Assembly: GCA_013166775.1 (NCBI GenBank)
Contig: JABLTJ010000002.1
Location: forward strand, 142,264-206,263
DNA from: Promethearchaeati archaeon
Lineage (GTDB): Archaea > Asgardarchaeota > Heimdallarchaeia > Heimdallarchaeales > Heimdallarchaeaceae
Reading direction: 5' to 3'
DNA: 64,000 nt
Shown: positions 8,592-17,435 of the stretch, one piece after another
Numbering within the stretch: the stretch's first letter is position 1
Layout of the letters: every line of letters begins with the position of its first letter
Program-made: the position numbers and the translations under genes
The notes under the pieces: model-generated
The model's database searches: none
What the model saw: only the letters and a program-made list of their open reading frames with translations
What the model was told of the DNA's origin: nothing

Positions 8592-9230
8592 ATGACTTTC
8601 ACAGAAGAGTGCAAGGAAGCAATTTTAAGAGGGAACATTGATCAAGCAGCAGTTCTTGCTCAAAAAGTTTTAGATGAAAAATTAGATATTAACGATGCGA
8701 TTGATGCATTCTCATTAGCTATACGAGAGGCAGGAGATCTATTTGAAGAAGGAGAATTCTTCTTACCTGAACTGATGCGTAGTGCAGAAGCGATGAAAGC
8801 TGCAATGACAATCTTTGAACCAGTTCTCAAAGAAGGAAAAGAAGAAAGAATTCTAGGGAAAGTTGTTATTGGAACAATCGAAGGAGACATTCATGATATT
8901 GGTAAAACCCTCGTTGCTGCTATGCTTTCAGCAGAAGGTTTTGTAGTACATGACTTAGGAGCAGACGTTCCTGTCTCAACTTTCATTGAAAAGGCTCTTG
9001 AAGTCAATGCTAATTTAATCTGTATCTCAGCCTTATTGACAACTACAATGGTAGGTCAGAAGAAATTAATTGATAGTTTGAAAGAGAAAAATCTTAGGGA
9101 TCGCTTCAAGGTTCTAATTGGAGGTGCTCCTGTTTCAAAACAATGGGTAGAAGAAATAGGTGCAGATGGTTCTGCGGAAAACGCAGTTAGTGCTGTAAAA
9201 CTTGCAAAAAAATTAATAGAATCCAAGTAG
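8592..9230 (+). CDS. Corrinoid (B12)-binding methyltransferase protein, MtbC/MtaC type
   Basis: A 212-residue two-domain cobalamin carrier. Residues 1-85 form the helical cap domain; residues about 90-212 are the Rossmann-like B12 domain with EGDIHDIGK, whose His101 would be the lower axial cobalt ligand, followed by GADVPVSTF, the SALLTTTM loop and GGAPVS. It shuttles a methyl group between a methyl donor protein and an acceptor. The next gene encodes a homocysteine S-methyltransferase and the third a MetH-like activation domain, so methionine formation is the likely role. The start has GTGAATCAAAATG. Confidence 0.93.
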   Translation: MTFTEECKEAILRGNIDQAAVLAQKVLDEKLDINDAIDAFSLAIREAGDLFEEGEFFLPELMRSAEAMKAAMTIFEPVLKEGKEERILGKVVIGTIEGDIHDIGKTLVAAMLSAEGFVVHDLGADVPVSTFIEKALEVNANLICISALLTTTMVGQKKLIDSLKEKNLRDRFKVLIGGAPVSKQWVEEIGADGSAENAVSAVKLAKKLIESK

Positions 9231-9239
9231 GTGTTTCCG

Positions 9240-10124
9240 ATGGGAGATAAAAAACCAATACTCGATTTACTTCAAGAAGAATTAATAATTCTTGATGGAG
9301 CGATGGGATCATTGCTAATCGATCAAGGTTTACCAGCAGGTGCTCCTCCAGAAATCTGGAATGTCTCAAACCCAGATAAAATCAAGAAAATTCATCAGAA
9401 GTATTTTGATGCTGGATCTAATGTTGTACTAACTAACACCTTTGGTGGCTCTGGTTTAAAACTAGCTGCATACAAACGCGAAAATAGTATTGAAGAATAT
9501 AATCGGAAAGCAGTAGAAATTGCAATAGAATCTTGCCCAGAGAACGGTTATATAGCAGGAGATATCGGTCCTTCTGGTACATTTTTACTACCTGTAGGTG
9601 ATATAACTACAATTGATTTTGAATCAAATTATCAAGAGCAAATGCAAATCTTAGCTGATGCGGGAGTAGACTTGTTTTTTATTGAAACAATGGTAGATCT
9701 ACAAGAAGCTGAAGCAGCTGTTAAGTCAGTAAAGAGCGTTTCTAAACTACCTGTTTTTGTTTCCATGACCTATAAAAAGACGAAAAGAGGTTTCTTTACA
9801 ATCATGGGAAACTCGATAGAACAATGTGTTGCTTCTCTACAGAAGTTAGGGGTGGATGCAATTGGAGCTAATTGTACTATTGGAAGTGATGATATGATAG
9901 AGTTAATCAAGGAACTAAACTTGTTAACAGAACTACCCATCATTGCAAAGCCTAATGCTGGACAACCTCAATTAATCAAAGGTGAAACAGTATATCCCAC
10001 CACTTCAAAGGACTTCGCTAAAGACATTTCACAGATAGTAAAAAATAATGCTAGAATTGTTGGTGGTTGTTGTGGAACTGATCCTGGATTCATTGAGAAA
10101 ATTGTTCAAAAAATAAAGAGGTAA
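9240..10124 (+). CDS. Homocysteine S-methyltransferase (Zn-dependent, MetH N-terminal-domain type)
   Basis: A 294-residue TIM-barrel methyltransferase that transfers a methyl group to homocysteine to form methionine. ILDGAMGSLL starts the barrel; the zinc ligands are Cys212 (GANCTIG) and the pair Cys277-Cys278 (GGCCGTDP). It ends after the barrel, with no folate or cobalamin domain, and the adjacent gene supplies the corrinoid protein. I chose the ATG at 9240 because AGGTG lies 8 bases upstream, overlapping the previous stop; the in-frame GTG at 9231 lacks such a site. This indicates translational coupling. Confidence 0.92.
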   Translation: MGDKKPILDLLQEELIILDGAMGSLLIDQGLPAGAPPEIWNVSNPDKIKKIHQKYFDAGSNVVLTNTFGGSGLKLAAYKRENSIEEYNRKAVEIAIESCPENGYIAGDIGPSGTFLLPVGDITTIDFESNYQEQMQILADAGVDLFFIETMVDLQEAEAAVKSVKSVSKLPVFVSMTYKKTKRGFFTIMGNSIEQCVASLQKLGVDAIGANCTIGSDDMIELIKELNLLTELPIIAKPNAGQPQLIKGETVYPTTSKDFAKDISQIVKNNARIVGGCCGTDPGFIEKIVQKIKR

Positions 10125-10128
10125 TTCA

Positions 10129-10773
10129 ATGAGATTTCTAGAAGATATCAAGATAACTCTTGAAGATGATGAAATCATCAGATTATTAAGAAGCAAGAAT
10201 TCAATGAAGAAATCACCACCCAAAAAAATGCTTGATGATGTAAAAAGTATGAAAGAAATAGCTCTCGAATTAATACACCCTAGAGGTGTTTTCGAGTTTT
10301 TCGACAGTAAAGAGTTGAAACCTAGATTTCTTTTTAGTAAAGCTGAAAAAACTGTTTTTGCAGTTTGTACTATCGGAAGAGAATTAGAAGAAAAGGTTTC
10401 AAGAACTATAAATGGCGGAGGATTGGCTGAAGGAGTTATATTGGATGCAATTGCTTCTCACGCAGCAGAAGAGACAGCAGCGATAGTAAATCAGAAAATC
10501 TTAGAAGAAATTGAGAATGAGTTTAAAGATAAGGAAGCAACTTGTAGGTTTAGTCCTGGTTATTGTCAATGGAATCTGGAGGAAGGACAACAACTAATCT
10601 TTCAATTATTACCTACAGAAGTAGTTGATGTTACATTAAGTGTATCAATGATGATGAAACCAATAAAATCTGTTTCTTTTGCAATTAACATCGGAGAAGA
10701 GATCGATAAAGAGCTTGGAATAAGAAGCTGTGAAACTTGCGATTTAGTTAATTGTGCTTACAGAAGAGAGTAA
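10129..10773 (+). CDS. Stand-alone MetH-type activation (AdoMet-binding) domain
   Basis: A 214-residue protein resembling the C-terminal reactivation domain of cobalamin-dependent methionine synthase. RFSPGYCQWN matches the RxxPGY AdoMet-binding motif, SVSMMMKPIKSVSFAI the conserved segment near the corrinoid interface, and the C-terminus has CETCDLVNCAYRR, typical of stand-alone versions. It should re-methylate oxidised cob(II)alamin on the adjacent corrinoid protein using AdoMet and an electron donor. It follows the homocysteine methyltransferase by 4 bases, completing the module. Separate activation proteins are known from Thermotoga. Confidence 0.88.
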   Translation: MRFLEDIKITLEDDEIIRLLRSKNSMKKSPPKKMLDDVKSMKEIALELIHPRGVFEFFDSKELKPRFLFSKAEKTVFAVCTIGRELEEKVSRTINGGGLAEGVILDAIASHAAEETAAIVNQKILEEIENEFKDKEATCRFSPGYCQWNLEEGQQLIFQLLPTEVVDVTLSVSMMMKPIKSVSFAINIGEEIDKELGIRSCETCDLVNCAYRRE

Positions 10774-10780
10774 AGCTGAT

Positions 10781-11833
10781 TTAAATTATTCTAATACCTT
10801 CAAAGTGTTTCAAAACGACTAATGCTTGTAAGGTTATCCACTTACTTGGTTTCTTATAAGACTCAATTTGAGTGTACATTGGTGAATTATACTGTTTTTC
10901 TTTAATCCATGTTCCTTCAACATTTTTCGTTTTTATTAACTCGAGAGCTGAGCTCAATTCTTCTGTATATTCAAGGTTTATGGAAACTAAAGAACTCATT
11001 GCATCAAGTACATCAGAATTATAGTTAAGAGGAAAACCGAATTTTGTCCACCCAGCTTTTGCAATATTTTTCATTGCAGGATATTTGTTCTTGAACTTTC
11101 TTCTTTCATCTTCCAAATCACTACCTTTCAATTTTCTTTCTTGTATTATTTTCATCCAATCTCTATTCCTATCTGGAACATATTTGTAGATTTGATTCTT
11201 AAGAAGAATTTTGATACAATAGTCTATCCCTTTTTGAATTCTAGATGTTCGATCTTTCACAGGTATCGCACCGAATACATGCAGAATCTTTGGAATCGTC
11301 ATATAACATCCTTCAATTAAACTCAATGTTCTGCAACGAATGTATCCATCATTATCTACAAAAGTTGATAGTAGATACTCCAAAGCTCTTTTTGTTCTTT
11401 CATCTTCCCAGTAATTAAAAAATAACAATGCTCTAAGGATATTTGAAGTCAAGCAGGTGATTACTCCACTGTTAGTCCCAAACACCGAAAATCCACCATT
11501 AGGAGCTTGCCCTGTAGAAAAGAGATGTTCAACAGCATTCTCAATCTGATTGTTTTTCAATGAATTTAGTTCGTAAAGAAAGAAAATTTGCCAAAAAGTC
11601 CCCAGATATTTCTTATAATTCTTGTCTTTTCCTTTTTCAAACCAATAAGTATTCTCTTTTTGGTTTTTCAAAATTGTTTGAATTGGTTGATATGTATTTA
11701 TCTTACTTTTTGTTTCTTGAACCTCAGAATTTTGTTCATTCAATACCAATATTTTGGTTTGTGTAAGATATTTTACTGGAGGATTGTTTTCTTCTAATAA
11801 CCAGTCTATAATTCCCTGATTAACTTCATACAT
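10781..11833 (-). CDS. Prenyltransferase/squalene-cyclase-like alpha-toroid protein
   Basis: A 350-residue protein with the alpha/alpha-toroid pattern of terpene cyclases and prenyltransferase beta subunits: paired helices with repeats such as GQAPNGGFSVFGTNSG, DNDGYIRCRT and a C-terminal SKWITLQALVVLKHF. No DXDD or other catalytic acid motif of squalene-hopene cyclase is visible, and it is short for that family, so the substrate is unclear and it may be non-catalytic. It is convergent with the methionine module (8-base gap) and divergent from the MttB-like gene. Confidence 0.7.
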   Translation of the reverse strand: MYEVNQGIIDWLLEENNPPVKYLTQTKILVLNEQNSEVQETKSKINTYQPIQTILKNQKENTYWFEKGKDKNYKKYLGTFWQIFFLYELNSLKNNQIENAVEHLFSTGQAPNGGFSVFGTNSGVITCLTSNILRALLFFNYWEDERTKRALEYLLSTFVDNDGYIRCRTLSLIEGCYMTIPKILHVFGAIPVKDRTSRIQKGIDYCIKILLKNQIYKYVPDRNRDWMKIIQERKLKGSDLEDERRKFKNKYPAMKNIAKAGWTKFGFPLNYNSDVLDAMSSLVSINLEYTEELSSALELIKTKNVEGTWIKEKQYNSPMYTQIESYKKPSKWITLQALVVLKHFEGIRII

Positions 11834-11900
11834 GTTTCTATCAATTTTACATCTATCATGTCTCTATTAAAATTAATCTACTAGTTTTTTCAAAAAAGAT

Positions 11901-11910
11901 TTTATAAGTA
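11901..11910 (+). promoter_or_regulatory. TATA box of the MttB-like gene
   Basis: TTTATAAGTA about 46-55 bases before the ATG at 11956; predicts a leader of about 25 bases containing GTGAT before the start. Confidence 0.55.
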
Positions 11911-11955
11911 AAATGCGATATTCAAATGACTTATCTAAGTTAATGTGATATATAT

Positions 11956-13404
11956 ATGAGACCTAATATCAGTATTCTTGAAGATGATATCAAAGAAAAA
12001 GTCTTTGTTGAAGCAATGGAGATACTTGAAGAGATTGGATTCTTCGTAGAGAATCAAGAGGCTCTAGAGATTCTCCAAGAAGCAGGATTAAATGTTGATG
12101 TTGAAAAGAGGAGAGTTAAACTTCCTCCAGATTTAGTTAAGAAATCTTTACAATCCGCTCCATCGTCAATCACTCTTTTTGATAGAGAGGGTAAGGAAGT
12201 TACCAAGCTAGAAGGAGATAATATTTGTTTTGATCCAGGTTCAGCAGCGTTGAATGTTTTAGATCCAGAGACTAAGAAAATAAGAACAGCAGTAACCAAG
12301 GATTTTGTAGATTTTACAAAAGTAGTGGAACAACTAGAACATATTCAAGCTCAGAGTACTGCAATTATTTGTTCGGATGTTCCTGAAGAGGTGGGTGATA
12401 GATACCGTCTCTATCTTGCATTGATTTATTCCAAAAAACCTATTGTTACTGGGACTTTTGCTAAAGAATCATTTGAAATTATGAAAGACATGCTTATTGC
12501 TGTCCGAGGAGATAAAAAGGAGTTAAGAAACAAACCTCTTGCAATTTTTGATGCATGTCCATCACCACCATTAAAATGGAGTGATTTAACTTGCCAAAGC
12601 ATAATTGATTGTGCGAAATATGGAATACCTTCAGAATTCGTATCAATGCCTATGACAGGTGCGAATGCTCCCGTAACATTACTAGGAGCAATTGTTCAAC
12701 ATGCAGCTGAGACTTTAGCCGGCTTAGTAATAACCCAACTTGTATCCCCTGGAACTCCGGTCATCTGGGGAGGATCTCCCGCAGCTTTTGATATGAGAAA
12801 AGGGACTACTCCCATGGGATCAATAGATACTATGATGATTGATTTGGGTTATGCTGAAATTGGCAAATATCTCAATCTTCCAACACATGCGTATCTTGGA
12901 ATGTCAGATGCAAAAATACTAGACGCACAATCTGGTCTTGAATCAGGAATGGGAACCTTACTCGCAGGAATTAAAGGTATAAACATGATTTCAGGTGCAG
13001 GCATGATTGATTTTGAAACCACACAAAGCATCCAAAAAGTAATTATAGACAATGAAATTTGTGGAATGACTTACAAATTCATCAAAGGGATTATTCAACG
13101 CGATGAACCAATAGCAAAAAATCTGTTAATAGATTTAGAAGAAAGAACACATCTACTATCTCATGATCATACTCTAAAATGGTTTAGAGAAGAACAATAT
13201 ATTCCAAGTCAAGTGATAGATAGAGCTACAACTGAAGAATGGATAAATAAAGGAAGGAAAACAATAGGAGATAGAGCAAATGAACAAGTTAAGAAATTTC
13301 TTGATAAGTATCCAGGGGTTACACTTGACAAAGATATTCTATCTGATATAAGTGAGATCATGAAATACAAAGGCAAAGATTTTAGAGAGAATTTAGATAT
13401 ATGA
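11956..13404 (+). CDS. MttB-family methyltransferase (non-pyrrolysine)
   Basis: A 482-residue member of the trimethylamine:corrinoid methyltransferase superfamily. The N-terminus (DIKEKVFVEAMEILEEIGF) and SMPMTGANAPVTLLGAIV, GSPAAFDMRKGTTPMGS and YLGMSDAKILDAQSG are family signatures. There is no internal TAG at the pyrrolysine position, so it belongs to the non-Pyl group, whose characterised members demethylate quaternary amines such as glycine betaine, proline betaine or carnitine. It would pass methyl groups to a corrinoid protein, most simply the MtbC-like one at 8592. The substrate is unknown. Confidence 0.9.
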   Translation: MRPNISILEDDIKEKVFVEAMEILEEIGFFVENQEALEILQEAGLNVDVEKRRVKLPPDLVKKSLQSAPSSITLFDREGKEVTKLEGDNICFDPGSAALNVLDPETKKIRTAVTKDFVDFTKVVEQLEHIQAQSTAIICSDVPEEVGDRYRLYLALIYSKKPIVTGTFAKESFEIMKDMLIAVRGDKKELRNKPLAIFDACPSPPLKWSDLTCQSIIDCAKYGIPSEFVSMPMTGANAPVTLLGAIVQHAAETLAGLVITQLVSPGTPVIWGGSPAAFDMRKGTTPMGSIDTMMIDLGYAEIGKYLNLPTHAYLGMSDAKILDAQSGLESGMGTLLAGIKGINMISGAGMIDFETTQSIQKVIIDNEICGMTYKFIKGIIQRDEPIAKNLLIDLEERTHLLSHDHTLKWFREEQYIPSQVIDRATTEEWINKGRKTIGDRANEQVKKFLDKYPGVTLDKDILSDISEIMKYKGKDFRENLDI

Positions 13405-13468
13405 GTAGCATGGTTTGAAAGCTTTCTAGCAGTAAATCTATTTGAAATTCACAAGAATAAAGCTTATC

Positions 13469-13480
13469 TTTTTATACTTA
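13469..13480 (+). promoter_or_regulatory. TATA box of the 56-residue ORF
   Basis: TTTTTATACTTA, centred about 33 bases before the ATG at 13507, the spacing seen for near-leaderless genes elsewhere in the window. Confidence 0.5.
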
Positions 13481-13506
13481 TTTGACAAGATATTTAGTTG
13501 ATAATC

Positions 13507-13677
13507 ATGCCAGTTGGAGAATTTCGAGAGGATAAATATGAACTTGATGATCTTTCGTCAATCAATGTAGAGGGATTAGCATTATATGTGAATTTCATTG
13601 TACAGAAATTGGATGAGCTAATTGTAGCATTTAACGAGTTAGAAGCTAAAGTTCTAGGAATGGAAGTAAATAGATAG
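13507..13677 (+). CDS. Small acidic helical protein, 56 residues
   Basis: ATG to TAG, 56 codons, starting MPVGEFREDKYELDD and ending EAKVLGMEVNR. The composition is coding-like (acidic, amphipathic helix LYVNFIVQKLDELIVAFNEL) and a TATA box is correctly placed. A longer frame on the opposite strand is Ser/Thr-rich and looks like its shadow. Function unknown. It sits between the MttB-like gene and the membrane hydrolase, 32 bases before the latter, so it may share its transcript. Confidence 0.6.
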   Translation: MPVGEFREDKYELDDLSSINVEGLALYVNFIVQKLDELIVAFNELEAKVLGMEVNR

Positions 13678-13709
13678 TACAAAGAAACATATTAAGAGCG
13701 GGTGAGCAG

Positions 13710-15437
13710 ATGAATCTTCGATTTACCCAAAGAATGTCTATTCTAAATTATAGTTCATTGTTCATGAATTCGATTTCAATAATTTTTGGTTTCATCTATT
13801 TCTTTTTTCCTAATCGGACAACACTATGGATTTTCTTTGGTGCTTTTCTTCTTGTAACTCTTGTATTTAATTACACATATATATATCTCGCAGGAAGATA
13901 TATCAACAAAGAATCTTCTTTTGGGAAGAAAATTAGCATACTTAGTTATGTCTACCTGCTTTTTTCTCCCATAGCAGCACTTTTAATGAGTTTCGGGAAT
14001 ATGCTTGTATCTGTTACATATTCAAATAGACTAATTGACAATATCGGTTCCTATTTGATGGTTTTTATTGGTTTTTTTGGCTTGTTTGTTTTATGTATGG
14101 TGATATCCATTATCATAGTTAACAATAGAAAGGACGAGAAAATATGGATAAAAACCAATCAACAAATTAAAGGTGAACAAATTCAAAACTGCAAACGGAA
14201 AAATCTAAGAATCACTTCGATTATCATTAGTCTATTATTTCTAGGACTAGGTATTTTGACTTCTCTTTCTATGATTATAGGAGGAACAAATTCGATGTTA
14301 GGTCTTCTTGGAATTGGGGTAGCTCATTTAAGTTTAACTTGGTTCATCATTTTTGCAAGTATGTCAGCTTTATTACTTAGAAGCATCGGAAAAGCAAATT
14401 CTATTCAATTCTATGCAGCTATGATCCTTGGGTTGATGGTCACATCAGTCAGTTTATTTCCTTCCATAGCAATACCAAGCACAGTTAATCAAAACAAACA
14501 GAATTTTGATGAAGCTTTTAATCCCGTTTTTGGGGGGAACTGGGAAACAACTATTCCGTTAGAAATTGAAAAATTCTTTCTCAAAAAGCCTTATCATATA
14601 ACGCAGTATTTCTTAGGAACTAAGCCTAAAGATTGTACTATAATTAGAGACGTACTCTATTTCAATGGTTCTGAAAGCAGCTTTGAAGTTGACAAAAATA
14701 TCCTATTGCATTTTGATGCATATCTTCCCACTAATGGAGGTTCAGGTCTTCCAGGTGAAAATTCTATCTTAATAAGAATCCACGGTGGAGGATGGTCTTT
14801 TAGTGATAAAGGGTTAACCAACATGATGCAAATGAATAAGTATTTTGCTGCTGAAGGATATGCAGTTTTTGATATTCAATATGGATTATTTGATAGTAGA
14901 GGGTCAAATCCATTTACTCCTGAATATGTAAAAGGAGATTTCACAAAGGAGGATTTAATCAGGCATATAGGTAATTTCACTTATTTCTTAGCTTCTCATG
15001 CATCAGACTATAATGCAAATCTAGATTCAGTTTTTGTTTCAGGAGGTTCAGCAGGTGGTCAATTAGCTTGTGCAACTGCATTGGGATTAGATAGTGGTGT
15101 ATATTCCGACATCTTTAGTCCAGCATTAAATATTAGAGGATTAGTTCCTTATTATCCTGCAAACCGAATGCATGATGAGATAAATGTTTTTCAGAATCCT
15201 GCATTGCTAGTGGAAACGGATAGTCCGCCTTGCTTAATTTTCCAAGGCAAGCAAGATGGATTAGTAGAACCAGAAATCTCTGAAGATTTACTAAATTCAT
15301 ATTTATCAGTAGGAAATACTAATTGCGCATTATTGTATATGCCTTTCGCTGGCCATGCAAATGATTTCTTTTTTACTAGTAATTATAATCAAATCTTTCT
15401 ATATTTCATGGAGAGATTCATGTATCTTTTTCACTAA
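13710..15437 (+). CDS. Membrane-anchored alpha/beta hydrolase (esterase/lipase, HSL type)
   Basis: A 575-residue fusion. Residues about 10-265 hold some six or seven transmembrane helices without a recognised family. Residues about 320-575 are an alpha/beta hydrolase: oxyanion-hole HGGGW near residue 358, nucleophile elbow GGSAGG near 447-452, acid in FQGKQDG near 512, and His in FAGHAND near 550. The catalytic domain therefore probably lies at or outside the membrane and cleaves acyl esters. GGGTGAGCAG precedes the ATG. N-terminal fusions of this kind occur in esterases, but the membrane part is unassigned. Confidence 0.85.
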   Translation: MNLRFTQRMSILNYSSLFMNSISIIFGFIYFFFPNRTTLWIFFGAFLLVTLVFNYTYIYLAGRYINKESSFGKKISILSYVYLLFSPIAALLMSFGNMLVSVTYSNRLIDNIGSYLMVFIGFFGLFVLCMVISIIIVNNRKDEKIWIKTNQQIKGEQIQNCKRKNLRITSIIISLLFLGLGILTSLSMIIGGTNSMLGLLGIGVAHLSLTWFIIFASMSALLLRSIGKANSIQFYAAMILGLMVTSVSLFPSIAIPSTVNQNKQNFDEAFNPVFGGNWETTIPLEIEKFFLKKPYHITQYFLGTKPKDCTIIRDVLYFNGSESSFEVDKNILLHFDAYLPTNGGSGLPGENSILIRIHGGGWSFSDKGLTNMMQMNKYFAAEGYAVFDIQYGLFDSRGSNPFTPEYVKGDFTKEDLIRHIGNFTYFLASHASDYNANLDSVFVSGGSAGGQLACATALGLDSGVYSDIFSPALNIRGLVPYYPANRMHDEINVFQNPALLVETDSPPCLIFQGKQDGLVEPEISEDLLNSYLSVGNTNCALLYMPFAGHANDFFFTSNYNQIFLYFMERFMYLFH

Positions 15438-15616
15438 CTAGAAATTGAAAGATAGTTTTAAACGCTTGAGACTCTATGGTGGGAGATAGCGATGGTATTT
15501 CAGAATAAATACATAAAAACAGGTTGAAAGTTTTTCAGCTTACCTTCAATATATTATTCTTAAAAAATCAAATCCACTATTAATAATATCATATTTCTAT
15601 AAAAGAAGAGGAAAAT

Positions 15617-17434
15617 CTAAACTAATTTAGCGGCATGTTCTACATAATCCAATGATTGGTGTCTGAAGTACATATCATAGAGCTGCCAATATTTTCCCTT
15701 GCGTTTCATGAGTTCTTGATGTGTTCCTTCCTCTTGTATTTTAGCTTCGTCAATTAGTATGATTCTGTCAGCATTTTCTACAGTTGTTAATCTGTGAGCA
15801 ATAATTATAGCTGTTCTTCCTTTAAGTAAAACTTTGAGACCTTCTTGAATAAGAGATTCAGTATATGCATCTATTGCACTTGTTGCTTCATCGAGAATAA
15901 GGATCTTTGGATCAGATAGAAGAGCTCGAGCAAAAGCAACCAGCTGTTTTTGTCCTTCGGATAATTTGGTACCTTTTTCGCCTACTTCAGTATCCAGACC
16001 TTGAGGAAGAGTACTGATAAATTCTGATGCATAAACAGCATTAGCTGCTTCAAGAATCTCTTCTCTTGTTGCATCGAGTTTTCCATATCTAATGTTGTCT
16101 TCAATTGTACCAGAGAATAGAATGTTGTCTTGTAAAACTATACCGATATGATTTCTGTATTCATCGAGTTTTAATTTTCGTATATCTTCCCCATCAATTG
16201 AGATTTTTCCATCTTTCACATCATAAAATCTTGTTAATAAGGATACTAATGTAGTTTTACCACCACCAGTTTTTCCAACGATTGCACATGTTTCACCAGC
16301 GGGTATAGTAAGATCGAAATCTTTGTACAAAGGTTCATTCGGAAGATAAAAGAATGTCATATTATTGAAATCTATTCTTCCTTCAATTTTCTCAACAGGT
16401 ATAGGTTCTGAATCTTCTTTGACTTGCGGTTCACTATCCATTAAACTGAAAATTCTTTCGACTGCTGCTAATCCTGCTTCAAATTGATTAAAGAACTGAG
16501 TTATCTGCATAAGAGGGAAGAAGAAGCGATTGAGCATTAAGATGAAGAATATTAACGTAGCAATATCTATTCTAGCGGTAACCAGGGTCCAGTACCCTCC
16601 ATAATAAAGTATAAGAAAAGTTCCTATCCCAAAGAGCATCTCCACGAATGGAAAATAAATACTGATTCCTACGGCCCTATTCAATGCTGCTCTATAATTA
16701 TTCATATTTATCTCTTTGAATCTAGTAAAACCTTCTTTCTCTTGACTAAAAGATTTTGTTACTTCAATTCCAGAAATAGATTCAGCAACATTAGCGTTGA
16801 GTATTGCTATAGTTTTCCTCCATTTCTTTGATGTGGAACGTGCTACTAATCTTGCACCCATAGCTACTGCAAAAAGAGGAGGAAGAACAGATATTGCGAT
16901 TAGCGCTAGGATAGAATCAGTGACTAATAGAAGTACTAGAATGACTATCATAACTAAAATGTTAATCAGAAATGATGTAGTAATTTGAACCATATTCCCT
17001 ATGGTATCTGTATCAGAGGTTACTCTACTAACTAGCTTTCCACTCTTATTTTCATCATAAAAAGCCATGTCTTGAAGAAGTAGAGTATCATAACAATCCT
17101 TTCGAACTTCTCTCAACATGTTACCAGATAATGTTGCTAGTAAATACATACTTCGATATTGCCCTAACCAATTAATAGCATAGAATAAAGCTACACAGGA
17201 AGATAAGAGATAAATAAGATAATCAATTCTACCAGCTTCTACTAGTTCAATAACGAATTTAATGAGATAGGGAATACCTACATTTGAACTTGTAGTAACA
17301 AACAACCATAGAATTAGTTTTGTGAAAGTTGGGAGATCCTTTTGGCCCATATATGTAAATAATCTCTTAAACAAATAGAGATCACCATATTTTCTGTCAT
17401 ATTTCTCGTCTGGTATATCATCTATGAAACCCAT
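15617..17434 (-). CDS. ABC exporter half, catalytic-site subunit
   Basis: A 605-residue type IV ABC exporter half: six transmembrane helices (about residues 25-310) and an NBD with Walker A GKTGGGKTT near 385, signature LSEGQKQL near 489 and Walker B ILILDEATSAID near 511, keeping the catalytic Glu. The signature is non-canonical (LSEGQ). It pairs with the upstream gene as a heterodimer and should export lipids, drugs or peptides. I placed the start at 17434, one base after the upstream stop; the longer frame from 17497 would overlap the upstream gene by 62 bases with an untypical N-terminus. Confidence 0.9.
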   Translation of the reverse strand: MGFIDDIPDEKYDRKYGDLYLFKRLFTYMGQKDLPTFTKLILWLFVTTSSNVGIPYLIKFVIELVEAGRIDYLIYLLSSCVALFYAINWLGQYRSMYLLATLSGNMLREVRKDCYDTLLLQDMAFYDENKSGKLVSRVTSDTDTIGNMVQITTSFLINILVMIVILVLLLVTDSILALIAISVLPPLFAVAMGARLVARSTSKKWRKTIAILNANVAESISGIEVTKSFSQEKEGFTRFKEINMNNYRAALNRAVGISIYFPFVEMLFGIGTFLILYYGGYWTLVTARIDIATLIFFILMLNRFFFPLMQITQFFNQFEAGLAAVERIFSLMDSEPQVKEDSEPIPVEKIEGRIDFNNMTFFYLPNEPLYKDFDLTIPAGETCAIVGKTGGGKTTLVSLLTRFYDVKDGKISIDGEDIRKLKLDEYRNHIGIVLQDNILFSGTIEDNIRYGKLDATREEILEAANAVYASEFISTLPQGLDTEVGEKGTKLSEGQKQLVAFARALLSDPKILILDEATSAIDAYTESLIQEGLKVLLKGRTAIIIAHRLTTVENADRIILIDEAKIQEEGTHQELMKRKGKYWQLYDMYFRHQSLDYVEHAAKLV

Positions 17435-17435
17435 T

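Noticed and set aside
11956..13404. Pyrrolysine-containing MttB
   Set aside because: The reading frame has no internal TAG and continues through the region without recoding.
13494..13682. Minus-strand frame over the 56-residue ORF
   Set aside because: Ser/Thr/Asn-rich translation typical of a shadow, no promoter; the plus-strand frame has coding character and a TATA box.
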